A DNA stretch of 44,267 bases from Candidatus Aminicenantota bacterium (lineage in GTDB: Bacteria > Acidobacteriota > Aminicenantia > Aminicenantales > Aminicenantaceae): assembly GCA_014727835.1 (NCBI GenBank), contig WJMT01000100.1, positions 1 through 44,267 on the forward strand. Direction: 5' to 3'. The notes under the pieces were generated by a model. The model was not told the origin of the DNA and did no database searches. It was given only the letters and a program-made list of their open reading frames with translations. The translations under genes and the position numbers were made by a program. Below, piece by piece: positions 9,132-16,753 of this stretch. Position 1 is the stretch's first letter. Each line of letters starts with the position of its first letter.

Positions 9132-10376
9132 ATGAACAAAACATTGATTCCTAAAAAATATTTGGTCCTGTTCCTGGTGGTTCTCATTACACTGGTTGCA
9201 ATCTACCTTATCTTTCTCAAGAAAGCCCCGGACGCCGCTTCAGATGAATCACAAAGTGCCACTCTGGAAGGAAGCGAGGAAGCCCCGGATGCTCCGGTGG
9301 TGGTGCGCACCACCGCCGCCCACAGAGGCAATCTGAATATGAGACTCAAATCTCCGGGAGAAGCTTTCACCAGAAAACGAATCATTGTCAAAACTGAAGT
9401 CTCCGGAAGAATCAAAAAACTCAATGTCGAAGAAGGCCGGCATGTTGAAAGAGGAGACCTGTTGGTAGAACTGGACAACCGGCAGTATCAATTGAATCTC
9501 AATGAAGCCAAAGCCTCTTATCTGCAAAAACTGTCCGAACTTCTCATGGAGCAAAAGTTTTCCCTGAGTCAGGAGCAGGCCTCTCCCCCCAGTACTGAGA
9601 AACTGGACAAAGCCAAAACAGCGTTTGATAAGGCCAGTGACCTTTACTCAAAGGGAATGATGTCCATGGAAGAATTTGAAAAAGCCAGTAAAGAATATGA
9701 AATGATCCTGATTGAATCCGGAGAGTTGAAAGACGAGATCAGAGAAGCCGCCAAAGGGGTAACACAGGCTGATATCAGTGTGAAAAAAGCACAGATGGAA
9801 CTGGAAAAAACAAAAATCTATGCTCCGTTCTCAGGGATCATCTCTGACATCCAGGTCACGTCTCAAGAACATGTGCCCAGTTCTCATGAGCTGTTCACTC
9901 TGGTCAATATCGATCAAATCCAGGTTCACGCCAAAGTGTTGGAAAGCGAAATCGGGAAAATGGAAACAGGCCGGGAAGTCACTCTGAATTTCAGTGCTTA
10001 TCCGGAAAAAGAATTCAAGGGCACAGTCAAGGCCATCAGTCCGGTTATTGACCCCGAGGACAGAACATGCAAAGTGATTGTCACCATGAATAATCCGGAT
10101 GAAGTGATCAAGCCGGGAATGCATGCAGAAGTGGAGATCATCACAGATATCCACCAGGACCGGCTTCTCATTCCTCAGGATGCTGTTCTGGTCAGAGGAG
10201 GCCGGAAGCTGGCTTTTGTAGTGGAAGGAGACCTGGCAAAATGGAGGTATTTGGAGCTGGGCCTTGAAAATGAAGAATACACCGAAGTCCTGGACGGCAT
10301 TCAAGAGGGTGATGAGGTCATCATTGAAGGACATTTCACTTTGGCCCATGATGCCCGGGTGAGAGTGGTGGAATAA
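9132..10376 (+). CDS. RND efflux periplasmic adaptor (HlyD/AcrA family)
   Basis: A 414-residue membrane-fusion protein. An N-terminal membrane anchor (residues about 10-29) is followed by an acidic linker, the first half of the lipoyl/barrel-sandwich domain (VKTEVSGRIKKLNVEEGRHVERGDLLVELD, about 84-113), a coiled-coil hairpin (about 120-215) and the second lipoyl half (TKIYAPFSGIISDIQV). The beta-barrel and membrane-proximal domains follow (VTLNFSAYPEKEFKGTVKAIS, LIPQDAVLVRGG). It bridges the RND permeases to an outer-membrane channel. It begins 25 bases after the second permease with AGGAGTG upstream. No TolC-like gene accompanies it in the window. Confidence 0.93.
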   Translation: MNKTLIPKKYLVLFLVVLITLVAIYLIFLKKAPDAASDESQSATLEGSEEAPDAPVVVRTTAAHRGNLNMRLKSPGEAFTRKRIIVKTEVSGRIKKLNVEEGRHVERGDLLVELDNRQYQLNLNEAKASYLQKLSELLMEQKFSLSQEQASPPSTEKLDKAKTAFDKASDLYSKGMMSMEEFEKASKEYEMILIESGELKDEIREAAKGVTQADISVKKAQMELEKTKIYAPFSGIISDIQVTSQEHVPSSHELFTLVNIDQIQVHAKVLESEIGKMETGREVTLNFSAYPEKEFKGTVKAISPVIDPEDRTCKVIVTMNNPDEVIKPGMHAEVEIITDIHQDRLLIPQDAVLVRGGRKLAFVVEGDLAKWRYLELGLENEEYTEVLDGIQEGDEVIIEGHFTLAHDARVRVVE

Positions 10377-10399
10377 AAAATCCACATTCTGTGAAAAAA

Positions 10400-10419
10400 A
10401 ATCACCTTTAAAGGTGATT
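10400..10419. other. 20-bp perfect palindrome after the efflux operon
   Basis: AATCACCTTT and AAAGGTGATT form an uninterrupted palindrome 23 bases past the adaptor stop. It is preceded by eight A residues on the plus strand, so only minus-strand transcription would show a hairpin followed by a U-tract, yet no minus-strand gene lies here. It could be a weak plus-strand terminator or a dyad operator for the small gene at 10492. Confidence 0.4.
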
Positions 10420-10491
10420 GCAATTTAAAGTGAAATGCCCATACAATAGAGTATCTGTCTTATAAAGAAGGCAGTGATAGAGGAGAGAAAC

Positions 10492-10824
10492 ATGGGGCTT
10501 ACCAAAAAACAAGAAGAACTCTACAGACAGACGATGCAAGAAGCCAAAGCTCAACTGGATACCATTGATGAAGAAATGGAAAATGAAATCCAAAAAGCAA
10601 GAGAAAAATTAGAAAGGTTAAAGGAAGCCAAAGAATCCTTCAGACAGTTGTACGAAGGAGCCGCCAGGCTGCTGGGAGAAGAGATCAAACTAGACCAAGA
10701 TGATGGGGAATCAGATCAGGCAACCCCTCAAATCAATGAACCTCAGCAGAAGAAAGAAGAGGAATCCAGCCAAAAAAAAGAGGATTCTTCAGAAGATATC
10801 AATTCAGACCATAATTCCAAATAA
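10492..10824 (+). CDS. Small coiled-coil protein of unknown function
   Basis: A 110-residue soluble protein. ATG 10492 is preferred because AGAGGAGA lies 6 bases upstream; an in-frame GTG at 10474 would place that site inside the gene. Residues about 5-55 are a highly charged helix with heptad character (ELYRQTMQEAKAQLDTIDEE, then ENEIQKAREKLERLKEAKES). The tail (about 70-110) is low-complexity Glu/Ser/Gln/Lys and likely disordered. There is no signal peptide, membrane segment or recognised domain. It sits between the efflux operon and the EamA transporter, 20 bases ahead of the latter, so co-transcription with the transporter is likely. Function is unknown. Confidence 0.65.
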   Translation: MGLTKKQEELYRQTMQEAKAQLDTIDEEMENEIQKAREKLERLKEAKESFRQLYEGAARLLGEEIKLDQDDGESDQATPQINEPQQKKEEESSQKKEDSSEDINSDHNSK

Positions 10825-10844
10825 GAAAACTGACTTCTTTGTAC

Positions 10845-11747
10845 ATGGAAAATCCTCAAAACCTTCTTTTTCTGGGGAAAGCACTGGCTCTTGGTTCTGC
10901 CCTTGTCTGGGCAGTAGCGATCATCCTGTTCCGGATCAGCGGCCGCTCGGTTCACCCACTTGGCTTGAATCTAGTCAAATCCCTGGTCTCCTGTGCGCTT
11001 CTGGTGCCCACTATCTGGATTCTGCACCAGCCGCTTTTTCCCTCTCTTCCCTTTCAAAGTTACGGATTGCTTTTACTAAGCGGGGTCATCGGTATTGCCC
11101 TCTCAGACACGCTTCTGTTTGAAAGTCTCAACAGGCTGGGCGCCAGTCTCTCTGCTATTGTCTCCTGCAGCTACAGTCCTTTTGTTATCATCATGGCCTC
11201 CCTTTTTCTCCTTGAGAGAATGACTCTTTGGCAGCTGGTGGGGGTGGCTTTGATCATTGCGGCTGTGGTCCTGATCTCTCACAGAAACGGAGTCAACACG
11301 GTTCCACAAAAACAACTGGTAGCAGGAATCATTTTAGGGCTCTTGGCCATGCTGGCCATGGCTTTCAGCATTGTTTTGATGAAACCGGTCCTCACTCACT
11401 CGTCCATTCTGTGGGCCACCTTGATGAGGACTGTGGGGGGCCTGGCTCTTCTCTTCCCCGTGATCCAGCTTCATCCCCGACGACGCAAGATCTATCAAAA
11501 CATCCTTTCCACCCAAAACTGGAAGCCTATGATTCCCGGATCTGTATTAGGAGGGTATGTCGCTCTGGTTGCCTGGATGGGGGGCATGAAATACGCCTTG
11601 GTCTCTGTGGCTTCGGTGCTCAATCAGACCAATTCCGTGTTTATTTTTATACTGGGGGTGATCTTTCTCAAAGAGCCGGCAACCCGAAAAAAAGTGGTTG
11701 CGTTGGGATTGGCGTTTTTGGGAGTGGTCCTGGTCTTACTTGGTTGA
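10845..11747 (+). CDS. EamA/DMT superfamily transporter
   Basis: A 300-residue polytopic protein with about ten hydrophobic segments in two EamA repeats. The first starts ALALGSALVWAVAIILFR and the second GLLAMLAMAFSIVLMKPVL. Repeat ends carry the typical glutamate motif (LLERMTLWQLVGVALIIAAV; FLKEPATRKKVVALGLAFLGVVLV). Members of this family export amino acids or other metabolites; the substrate is not visible. ATG 10845 is the best start because the hydrophobic segment follows shortly after; a TTG lies two codons upstream. The 3-prime end overlaps the convergent gene at 11736 by 12 bases. Confidence 0.85.
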   Translation: MENPQNLLFLGKALALGSALVWAVAIILFRISGRSVHPLGLNLVKSLVSCALLVPTIWILHQPLFPSLPFQSYGLLLLSGVIGIALSDTLLFESLNRLGASLSAIVSCSYSPFVIIMASLFLLERMTLWQLVGVALIIAAVVLISHRNGVNTVPQKQLVAGIILGLLAMLAMAFSIVLMKPVLTHSSILWATLMRTVGGLALLFPVIQLHPRRRKIYQNILSTQNWKPMIPGSVLGGYVALVAWMGGMKYALVSVASVLNQTNSVFIFILGVIFLKEPATRKKVVALGLAFLGVVLVLLG

Positions 11748-12605
11748 CTCCTGTTCTGCCAGCTTGACATCCACCCAGAAATTGTACTGCGGAGGTGTGC
11801 TTCCTCTCATGGTGCGGGCAAAACTGCTTGCGCTTCTTGAACTTCCGCTCATTCGGTCGCTCACTCTTCTTTCTCCTGTCAGACTGCTTGTGGCGCCTTC
11901 ATCTCTGGCTTTGGCAGCCATGGCTGCTGCCAGCTTGGCTCTCTGTTCTTTCATCTCTTCAGTGATTCCGCCCCATTCAAATCCCACTTTGATGGTTTCC
12001 CCAGGAGTGGTGCCCACTCCGGCAACCCTGTCGTATGCCCGTTCCAAAGGGATGGCAAACTCATAAACGATCCGGTCCTCAAACTCCTGGGAATCAAACG
12101 CAGCAGGTTTGACTTTGACCTTCTGTTTGAGTTTGGTCTTGGCATCTTTGTTGGTGACCTTGATATCCGGAATGCTGTATGTCTTCTTGACCCGGATGTC
12201 GCTCTTTTGGTCTTCGGACAGCTCCCCCTGCTGTCTTTCCACCAGTTCAATGTACTGGTCAGCAGTCAATTTCATGGTCCAAAACCGGATACCGTATCTT
12301 TTCTTCTTTTTTCCTTCAGTGTTGAACCACACCATGAATCCAGACTCTTTGACAGAAGTCAGATATTCGGGATCTTTGAACACAAAAAGAGCCAAAAGGT
12401 AATTCTGGTTGTTTTTGAACGCATATTCCACACCGAACTTTTTATAGGTCTGCTTCATTTCCGGAGCCCAGTCCTCATCAGAACCATCCATCATGATCTT
12501 CTCCTGGATCCATTTACTCTGAAATAGGTCCTCTTTGGCAAATCCGCTTAAGGAAATAGAAATCATCATTAAAAACAAAAAAGCTGTTTTTACAGTTTTT
12601 TTCAT
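11736..12605 (-). CDS. Secreted protein with CBM9-like N-terminal domain
   Basis: A 289-residue exported protein. The open frame extends further upstream, but ATG 12605 is supported by AGGAGG six bases before it and by the signal peptide that follows (MKKTVKTAFLFLMMISISLSGFA). The mature part opens with KIMMDGSDEDWAPE and later EYAFKNNQNYLLALFVFKDP. This is the pattern of family 9 carbohydrate-binding-module-like or DOMON-like domains found in many secreted proteins. A C-terminal Ala/Arg/Ser-rich stretch (about 230-265) follows a conserved-looking GFEWGG segment. The ligand is unknown. The gene is divergent from 12767 across 161 bases and convergent with the EamA gene, sharing 12 bases. Domain naming is by pattern only. 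Confidence 0.7.
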   Translation of the reverse strand: MKKTVKTAFLFLMMISISLSGFAKEDLFQSKWIQEKIMMDGSDEDWAPEMKQTYKKFGVEYAFKNNQNYLLALFVFKDPEYLTSVKESGFMVWFNTEGKKKKRYGIRFWTMKLTADQYIELVERQQGELSEDQKSDIRVKKTYSIPDIKVTNKDAKTKLKQKVKVKPAAFDSQEFEDRIVYEFAIPLERAYDRVAGVGTTPGETIKVGFEWGGITEEMKEQRAKLAAAMAAKARDEGATSSLTGERRVSDRMSGSSRSASSFARTMRGSTPPQYNFWVDVKLAEQESTK

Positions 12606-12766
12606 GACAGCCTCCTTTTTCGTCTCTCTTCTATTGAAATCTTTATTCATTCCTATTTTAAACCAAAAACTCAAATTTTTCAAAATATTATGGCCTCTCA
12701 TTTTGTTTTTTTTGTTGTTCCTTTTCTCAATATATGTATAATCATAGACTCTATAATCTGAATTTG

Positions 12767-13651
12767 ATGAGAAAATTTCTTTTTTGGCTTCTGGCTCTGG
12801 TCATCACTGTGTCTGTGCTGGTTTACCAGAGGATGACCGGTCCCACCTATCCCATCCAAGGCAAAGTCAACCTGGACAACACAGAAATCTCCTATCAGCT
12901 GGAACGCAGTCATGTGAACACACAAGACTACGAGATCAAAATCCCGGCCCCTGAACCAGACATCCAGGGCACTCTTCACTACCGGATCTTCCGGTCTGAG
13001 AATGAATGGACCCAGCAGGAGCTTACAAGGGAGAAAGGCTTCCTTGTCGGATCCCTTCCCAAACAGCCGGAGGCCGGAAAGCTGGAATATCAGGTCATCC
13101 TCAAATCCCAAAACCAGAGCGTATCTTTATCCGGAGACACTCCGGTGGTGATCCGGTTTAAAGGCCCGGTGCCGGCTCCAGTGGTCATCCTCCATATTTT
13201 GACCATATTTGGGGCTTTTCTGCTTTCTACCCGGGCTGGCCTTGAGGCGCTTGTTCCCGGTTCCAATCCAAAAACAATGGGTCTTTGGGCGGCGGTGTTT
13301 TTGTTTGTGGGAGGAATGATCTTCGGGCCCATCATGCAGAAATTTTCTTTCGGTGCTTTCTGGACCGGATTTCCTGTTGGAAAAGACCTCACAGACACCA
13401 AAACCCTGGTGGCTCTGGTGTTTTGGGTGACTGCTCTTTGGGTCAGCCGGAAAAAGAGCCAAAAGACCACGCGCAGATGGATCTTTGCTGCTTCATGTGT
13501 GATGCTGGCGGTGTTTTTGATCCCTCACAGTCTTCTGGGATCTGAATTCGACTACTCTCAACTCAAAAATATTGAAAATCCAATGGTTCAAAGTTTAGAT
13601 TCTCGGATAACTGCTGTTCCTGTGCTACTCACGAGTCACAGGACAATATAA
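12767..13651 (+). CDS. Membrane protein with extracytoplasmic N-terminal domain, unknown function
   Basis: A 294-residue protein from ATG 12767; an in-frame ATG lies at 12734, but the membrane helix follows directly after 12767. After a signal/anchor helix (FLFWLLALVITVSVLVY) comes a beta-rich domain of about 110 residues that looks fibronectin-like (YRIFRSENEWTQQELTREKG, GKLEYQVILKSQ). At least four membrane helices follow (VVILHILTIFGAFLL; AAVFLFVGGMIFGPI; TLVALVFWVTALWV; IFAASCVMLAVFLIPHSLLG). The SLLGSEFDY ending is followed by a 26-residue tail that looks unlike the rest. No function is recognised. It lies 47 bases ahead of the S9 peptidase. Confidence 0.6.
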   Translation: MRKFLFWLLALVITVSVLVYQRMTGPTYPIQGKVNLDNTEISYQLERSHVNTQDYEIKIPAPEPDIQGTLHYRIFRSENEWTQQELTREKGFLVGSLPKQPEAGKLEYQVILKSQNQSVSLSGDTPVVIRFKGPVPAPVVILHILTIFGAFLLSTRAGLEALVPGSNPKTMGLWAAVFLFVGGMIFGPIMQKFSFGAFWTGFPVGKDLTDTKTLVALVFWVTALWVSRKKSQKTTRRWIFAASCVMLAVFLIPHSLLGSEFDYSQLKNIENPMVQSLDSRITAVPVLLTSHRTI

Positions 13652-13698
13652 AATGCATACAGATTTTATGAATAGTCTAGAAAATACGGAGGTTTGAA

Positions 13699-16593
13699 AT
13701 GAAAAAAATATGCCAAACTTTAAAACTTTTCCTATGCCTTGCATTGACATTGACTCTGTTGAATCCGGCTTATTCCCAACAAAAAGAGCTGAAGCCCATT
13801 GAAGATGTGGCGGATATCATGGCCTGGAAAAGTACCCGGGCCGCCACCCTCTCTGCAGATGGAACCTGGTTTGCCTATTATCTTGCTCCCCAGGAAGGAA
13901 ACGGAAAACTCATAGTGAAACACACCCAGCAGGACAAAGAATTCAGCTTTGACATCGGAGCGCCCCCCAGATATGCCTCTTCCTCAAACATCCGCTTCTC
14001 CAAAGATTCCCAATGGCTGGCCTTTACTGTATTCCCGACCAGGAAAGAAGCCAGAAAACTCCAAAAACAGAAAAAAAAGACCTATAACAAAACCGCTCTG
14101 TTGAATCTGGATTCCGGAGGCAAATCAGAACTGGAAAAAATACAGAGCTTTTCTTTTTCCGGAGAAAATCCCCAATGGATTGCATTTCACAAATACCCCA
14201 TTGAAGAGCAGTCTCAAAGCAAAGAGAAATGGAAAGGGACAGACCTTGTCCTCCAAAACCTTGAAACCTCCAGTCAACTGAATCTGGGGAATGTGGCTGA
14301 GTTTGCTTTTGACAAAAAAGGCAGATGGCTCGCCACTATAATTGACACAAAAGGACAAATCGGAAACGGAGTCCAGATCCGAAATATGAAAACCGGGGCT
14401 ATCCTTCCTCTGGACAGCGGAAAAGCCGAATACACTCGACTCACCTGGACCGAAGAAGGAGACGGACTGACTGTGCTCAAAGGAGAAGAAGACAAAAAGT
14501 ATGAAGATAATATCTACAGTGTCCTTGGTTTTCAAGGATTTGACTTGGAATCCCCTGAGAAATACAGCTACAATCCCCACCAAGACTCGGATTTTCCTGA
14601 TAAAATGACCATCAGCCCGAACAGGGCTCCCTTATGGACTGATGACCTCTCTAGAATCCTTTTTGGGATCCATGAGGTCAAAAAAAAAGAACAGGGAGAA
14701 AAGAAGGAAGATTCTGAGGAGAACAAAGAAGAACCCGAAGAGAAATCAGCTCCTGAAAAAAAGCCCGAAGATAAAATCGACAAACAGGACCTCCCTGACC
14801 TTGTGATCTGGCACTGGCTGGACAAAAGACTTCAATCCATGCAGCAGGTCCAGGAGAGAAGAGATGAAAATTTCAGCTATCTGTCTGTTTATGATGTCAA
14901 AGAGAAAAAATTCTTCCGGCTGGCTGATGAAAAGGTCAGACAGGTCTCCCCTGCACCCAAACACAACTGGGCTGTGGGATTTGACAGAAAAAAATATGAG
15001 CTGGATGCCAATTTGTACGGACGGAGATACCAGGACATCTATGTCATCAATTTAAAAACAGGTAAAAGAGAGCTGGCTCTGGAAAAATGCCGGTGGTACT
15101 TCTCGCCTTCTCCGGACGGAACCCATTTTCTGTTCTATCAAAAAGGGGACTTTTTCACCTATGAAATGTCCACAGGACAGCAACACAACATCACCAAAGA
15201 TGTCCCTACATCTTTCATTGACACTGAAGATGACCACAATGTGAAGAAGCTTCCCATTTATCCCACGGGCTGGGAAAAACAGGGAAAATCCGTGCTCCTT
15301 TATGACAATTGGGATGTCTGGGATGTCCCTGTTCACAAAGGAGAAGCACTCAATCTCACCCAAATCGGGAAAACCAAACAGATCCGGTTCCGCCGCCGCT
15401 TCCGCCTGGACCCGGAAGAAAAAGGCATTGACTTAGAAAAGCCCCTTTATTTCTCGGCTTACGGGGAATGGACCAAAAAGGGGGGCATTGCCCTGGTTAA
15501 TAAGAATAAACCTGGAGCCGAGCTGCTTTTATGGGATGATGCTTCTTTTTCCATCCGAAAAGCTGAACATGCAGATGTTTTTCTTTACACCAAACAGACC
15601 TATAAACATTACCCAGATTATTATGTCACTGACTCCACTCTTCAGAACGGTAAAAAACTAAGCCATGCCAATCCCCAGCAGGATGAATTCCTCTGGTCCT
15701 CAGGCTCCATGCTGGTGGATTACGAGAGCCAAGACGGAGACAGACTCCAGGCTGCGCTGTTCCTCCCTGCTCATTATAAAAAGGGACAATCCTATCCCAC
15801 CATCGTCTACATCTATGAAAAACTCTCCCAGATTCTCAATCGTTACTTTATGCCCTCAGCCAGAGGTTTCAACAAATCCGTGTACACCAGCCGGGGATAC
15901 GCAGTGCTCATGCCGGATATCGTGTATGAGATCAACGATCCCGGGATATCAGCGGTCAAATGCGTGATTCCTGCAGTCAAAGCTGCGGTTGAGACTGGTG
16001 TTGTGGACAGAGACCGGATCGGGATCCACGGTCATTCCTGGGGAGGGTATCAAACCGCTTTTCTGATCACCCAGACCGACCTGTTTGAAGCAGCTGTGGC
16101 CGGCGCCCCGCTCACCAACATGATCTCCATGTACAGCTCCATCTACTGGAACTCCGGTTCTGCCAACCAGCCCATTTTTGAATCCAGCCAGGGCCGGTTC
16201 AAAGGCAATTATCTGGAAAACCTGGTTGCCTATGCCCGAAATTCTCCGGTGTATCACGCTGAAAACGTGACCACTCCTTTGATCATCCTTCACAATGACA
16301 AAGACGGAGCTGTGGATTGGAATCAGGGGATCGAATACTTCAACACCCTGCGTCAACTTAAAAAACCAGTGGTCATGCTTCAGTATAAAGGAGAAAACCA
16401 CGGTCTGAGGAAACCAGCCAATCAAAAAGACTACTTTGTGCGGATGCGCGAATTCTTTGACCATCATCTGATGGGAAAACCAGCCCCTGCCTGGTTGAAA
16501 CAGGGGATCCCTCATCTGGAGCTTGAAGAACACATCAAAGAACGGACCGCAGAAATCCTCGAGAAAAAAGAAGTCAAGAAAAAAGAGAAATAA
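13699..16593 (+). CDS. Secreted S9 family peptidase (prolyl oligopeptidase-like)
   Basis: A 964-residue exported serine peptidase. GGAGG is positioned 6 bases before ATG, and a signal peptide follows (KLFLCLALTLTLLNPAYS). The middle resembles a WD40-like beta-propeller (repeated strands such as ISPNRAPLWTDDLSRILFGI and SPSPDGTHFLFYQKG). The C-terminal alpha/beta-hydrolase carries GHSWGG with Ser780, Asp869 in HNDKDGAVDW and His901 in GENHGLR, a complete triad. A low-complexity Glu/Lys insert (about residues 328-362) interrupts the propeller. The family cleaves peptides after Pro or other residues and is expanded in protein-degrading bacteria. It probably acts in the periplasm or outside, and lies with another secreted propeller protein. 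The tail is very Lys-rich (EKKEVKKKEK). Confidence 0.92.
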   Translation: MKKICQTLKLFLCLALTLTLLNPAYSQQKELKPIEDVADIMAWKSTRAATLSADGTWFAYYLAPQEGNGKLIVKHTQQDKEFSFDIGAPPRYASSSNIRFSKDSQWLAFTVFPTRKEARKLQKQKKKTYNKTALLNLDSGGKSELEKIQSFSFSGENPQWIAFHKYPIEEQSQSKEKWKGTDLVLQNLETSSQLNLGNVAEFAFDKKGRWLATIIDTKGQIGNGVQIRNMKTGAILPLDSGKAEYTRLTWTEEGDGLTVLKGEEDKKYEDNIYSVLGFQGFDLESPEKYSYNPHQDSDFPDKMTISPNRAPLWTDDLSRILFGIHEVKKKEQGEKKEDSEENKEEPEEKSAPEKKPEDKIDKQDLPDLVIWHWLDKRLQSMQQVQERRDENFSYLSVYDVKEKKFFRLADEKVRQVSPAPKHNWAVGFDRKKYELDANLYGRRYQDIYVINLKTGKRELALEKCRWYFSPSPDGTHFLFYQKGDFFTYEMSTGQQHNITKDVPTSFIDTEDDHNVKKLPIYPTGWEKQGKSVLLYDNWDVWDVPVHKGEALNLTQIGKTKQIRFRRRFRLDPEEKGIDLEKPLYFSAYGEWTKKGGIALVNKNKPGAELLLWDDASFSIRKAEHADVFLYTKQTYKHYPDYYVTDSTLQNGKKLSHANPQQDEFLWSSGSMLVDYESQDGDRLQAALFLPAHYKKGQSYPTIVYIYEKLSQILNRYFMPSARGFNKSVYTSRGYAVLMPDIVYEINDPGISAVKCVIPAVKAAVETGVVDRDRIGIHGHSWGGYQTAFLITQTDLFEAAVAGAPLTNMISMYSSIYWNSGSANQPIFESSQGRFKGNYLENLVAYARNSPVYHAENVTTPLIILHNDKDGAVDWNQGIEYFNTLRQLKKPVVMLQYKGENHGLRKPANQKDYFVRMREFFDHHLMGKPAPAWLKQGIPHLELEEHIKERTAEILEKKEVKKKEK

Positions 16594-16610
16594 CCAGTCC
16601 AATAAGAAAG

Positions 16611-16677
16611 GCTGGCTGTCGAGGCGCCAAGGTTTAGAAAAGGAAGCGGGGCTAAGGAGGATTCCTCTCCAGCCAGC
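16611..16677 (+). other. Long inverted repeat between the S9 peptidase and the BNR protein
   Basis: GCTGGCTG (16611-16618) pairs perfectly with CAGCCAGC (16670-16677) and encloses 51 bases with a purine-rich segment and a small inner inverted repeat (AGGA and TCCT near 16657-16667). It starts 17 bases after the peptidase stop and ends about 75 bases before the next start. No U-tract follows. It may be an RNA structure stabilising the upstream mRNA end or a leader of the next gene. Confidence 0.35.
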
Positions 16678-16753
16678 ATTTCCATTATATTACATTCATT
16701 ATAGAAAAGTGAAATGATAAAAGTCAAAATATTAAATAAACTGAGGTAAAAAC

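Noticed and set aside
10474..10491. GTG start six codons upstream for the coiled-coil gene
   Set aside because: The AGAGGAGA ribosome site lies inside that extension and is correctly spaced for ATG 10492.
12606..12701. 32-residue N-terminal extension of the CBM9-like protein
   Set aside because: The signal peptide and a strong AGGAGG fix the start at 12605.
16523..16717. Open frame spanning the S9 peptidase end and the inverted repeat
   Set aside because: It is a Lys-rich shadow of the peptidase tail and has no independent start signal.
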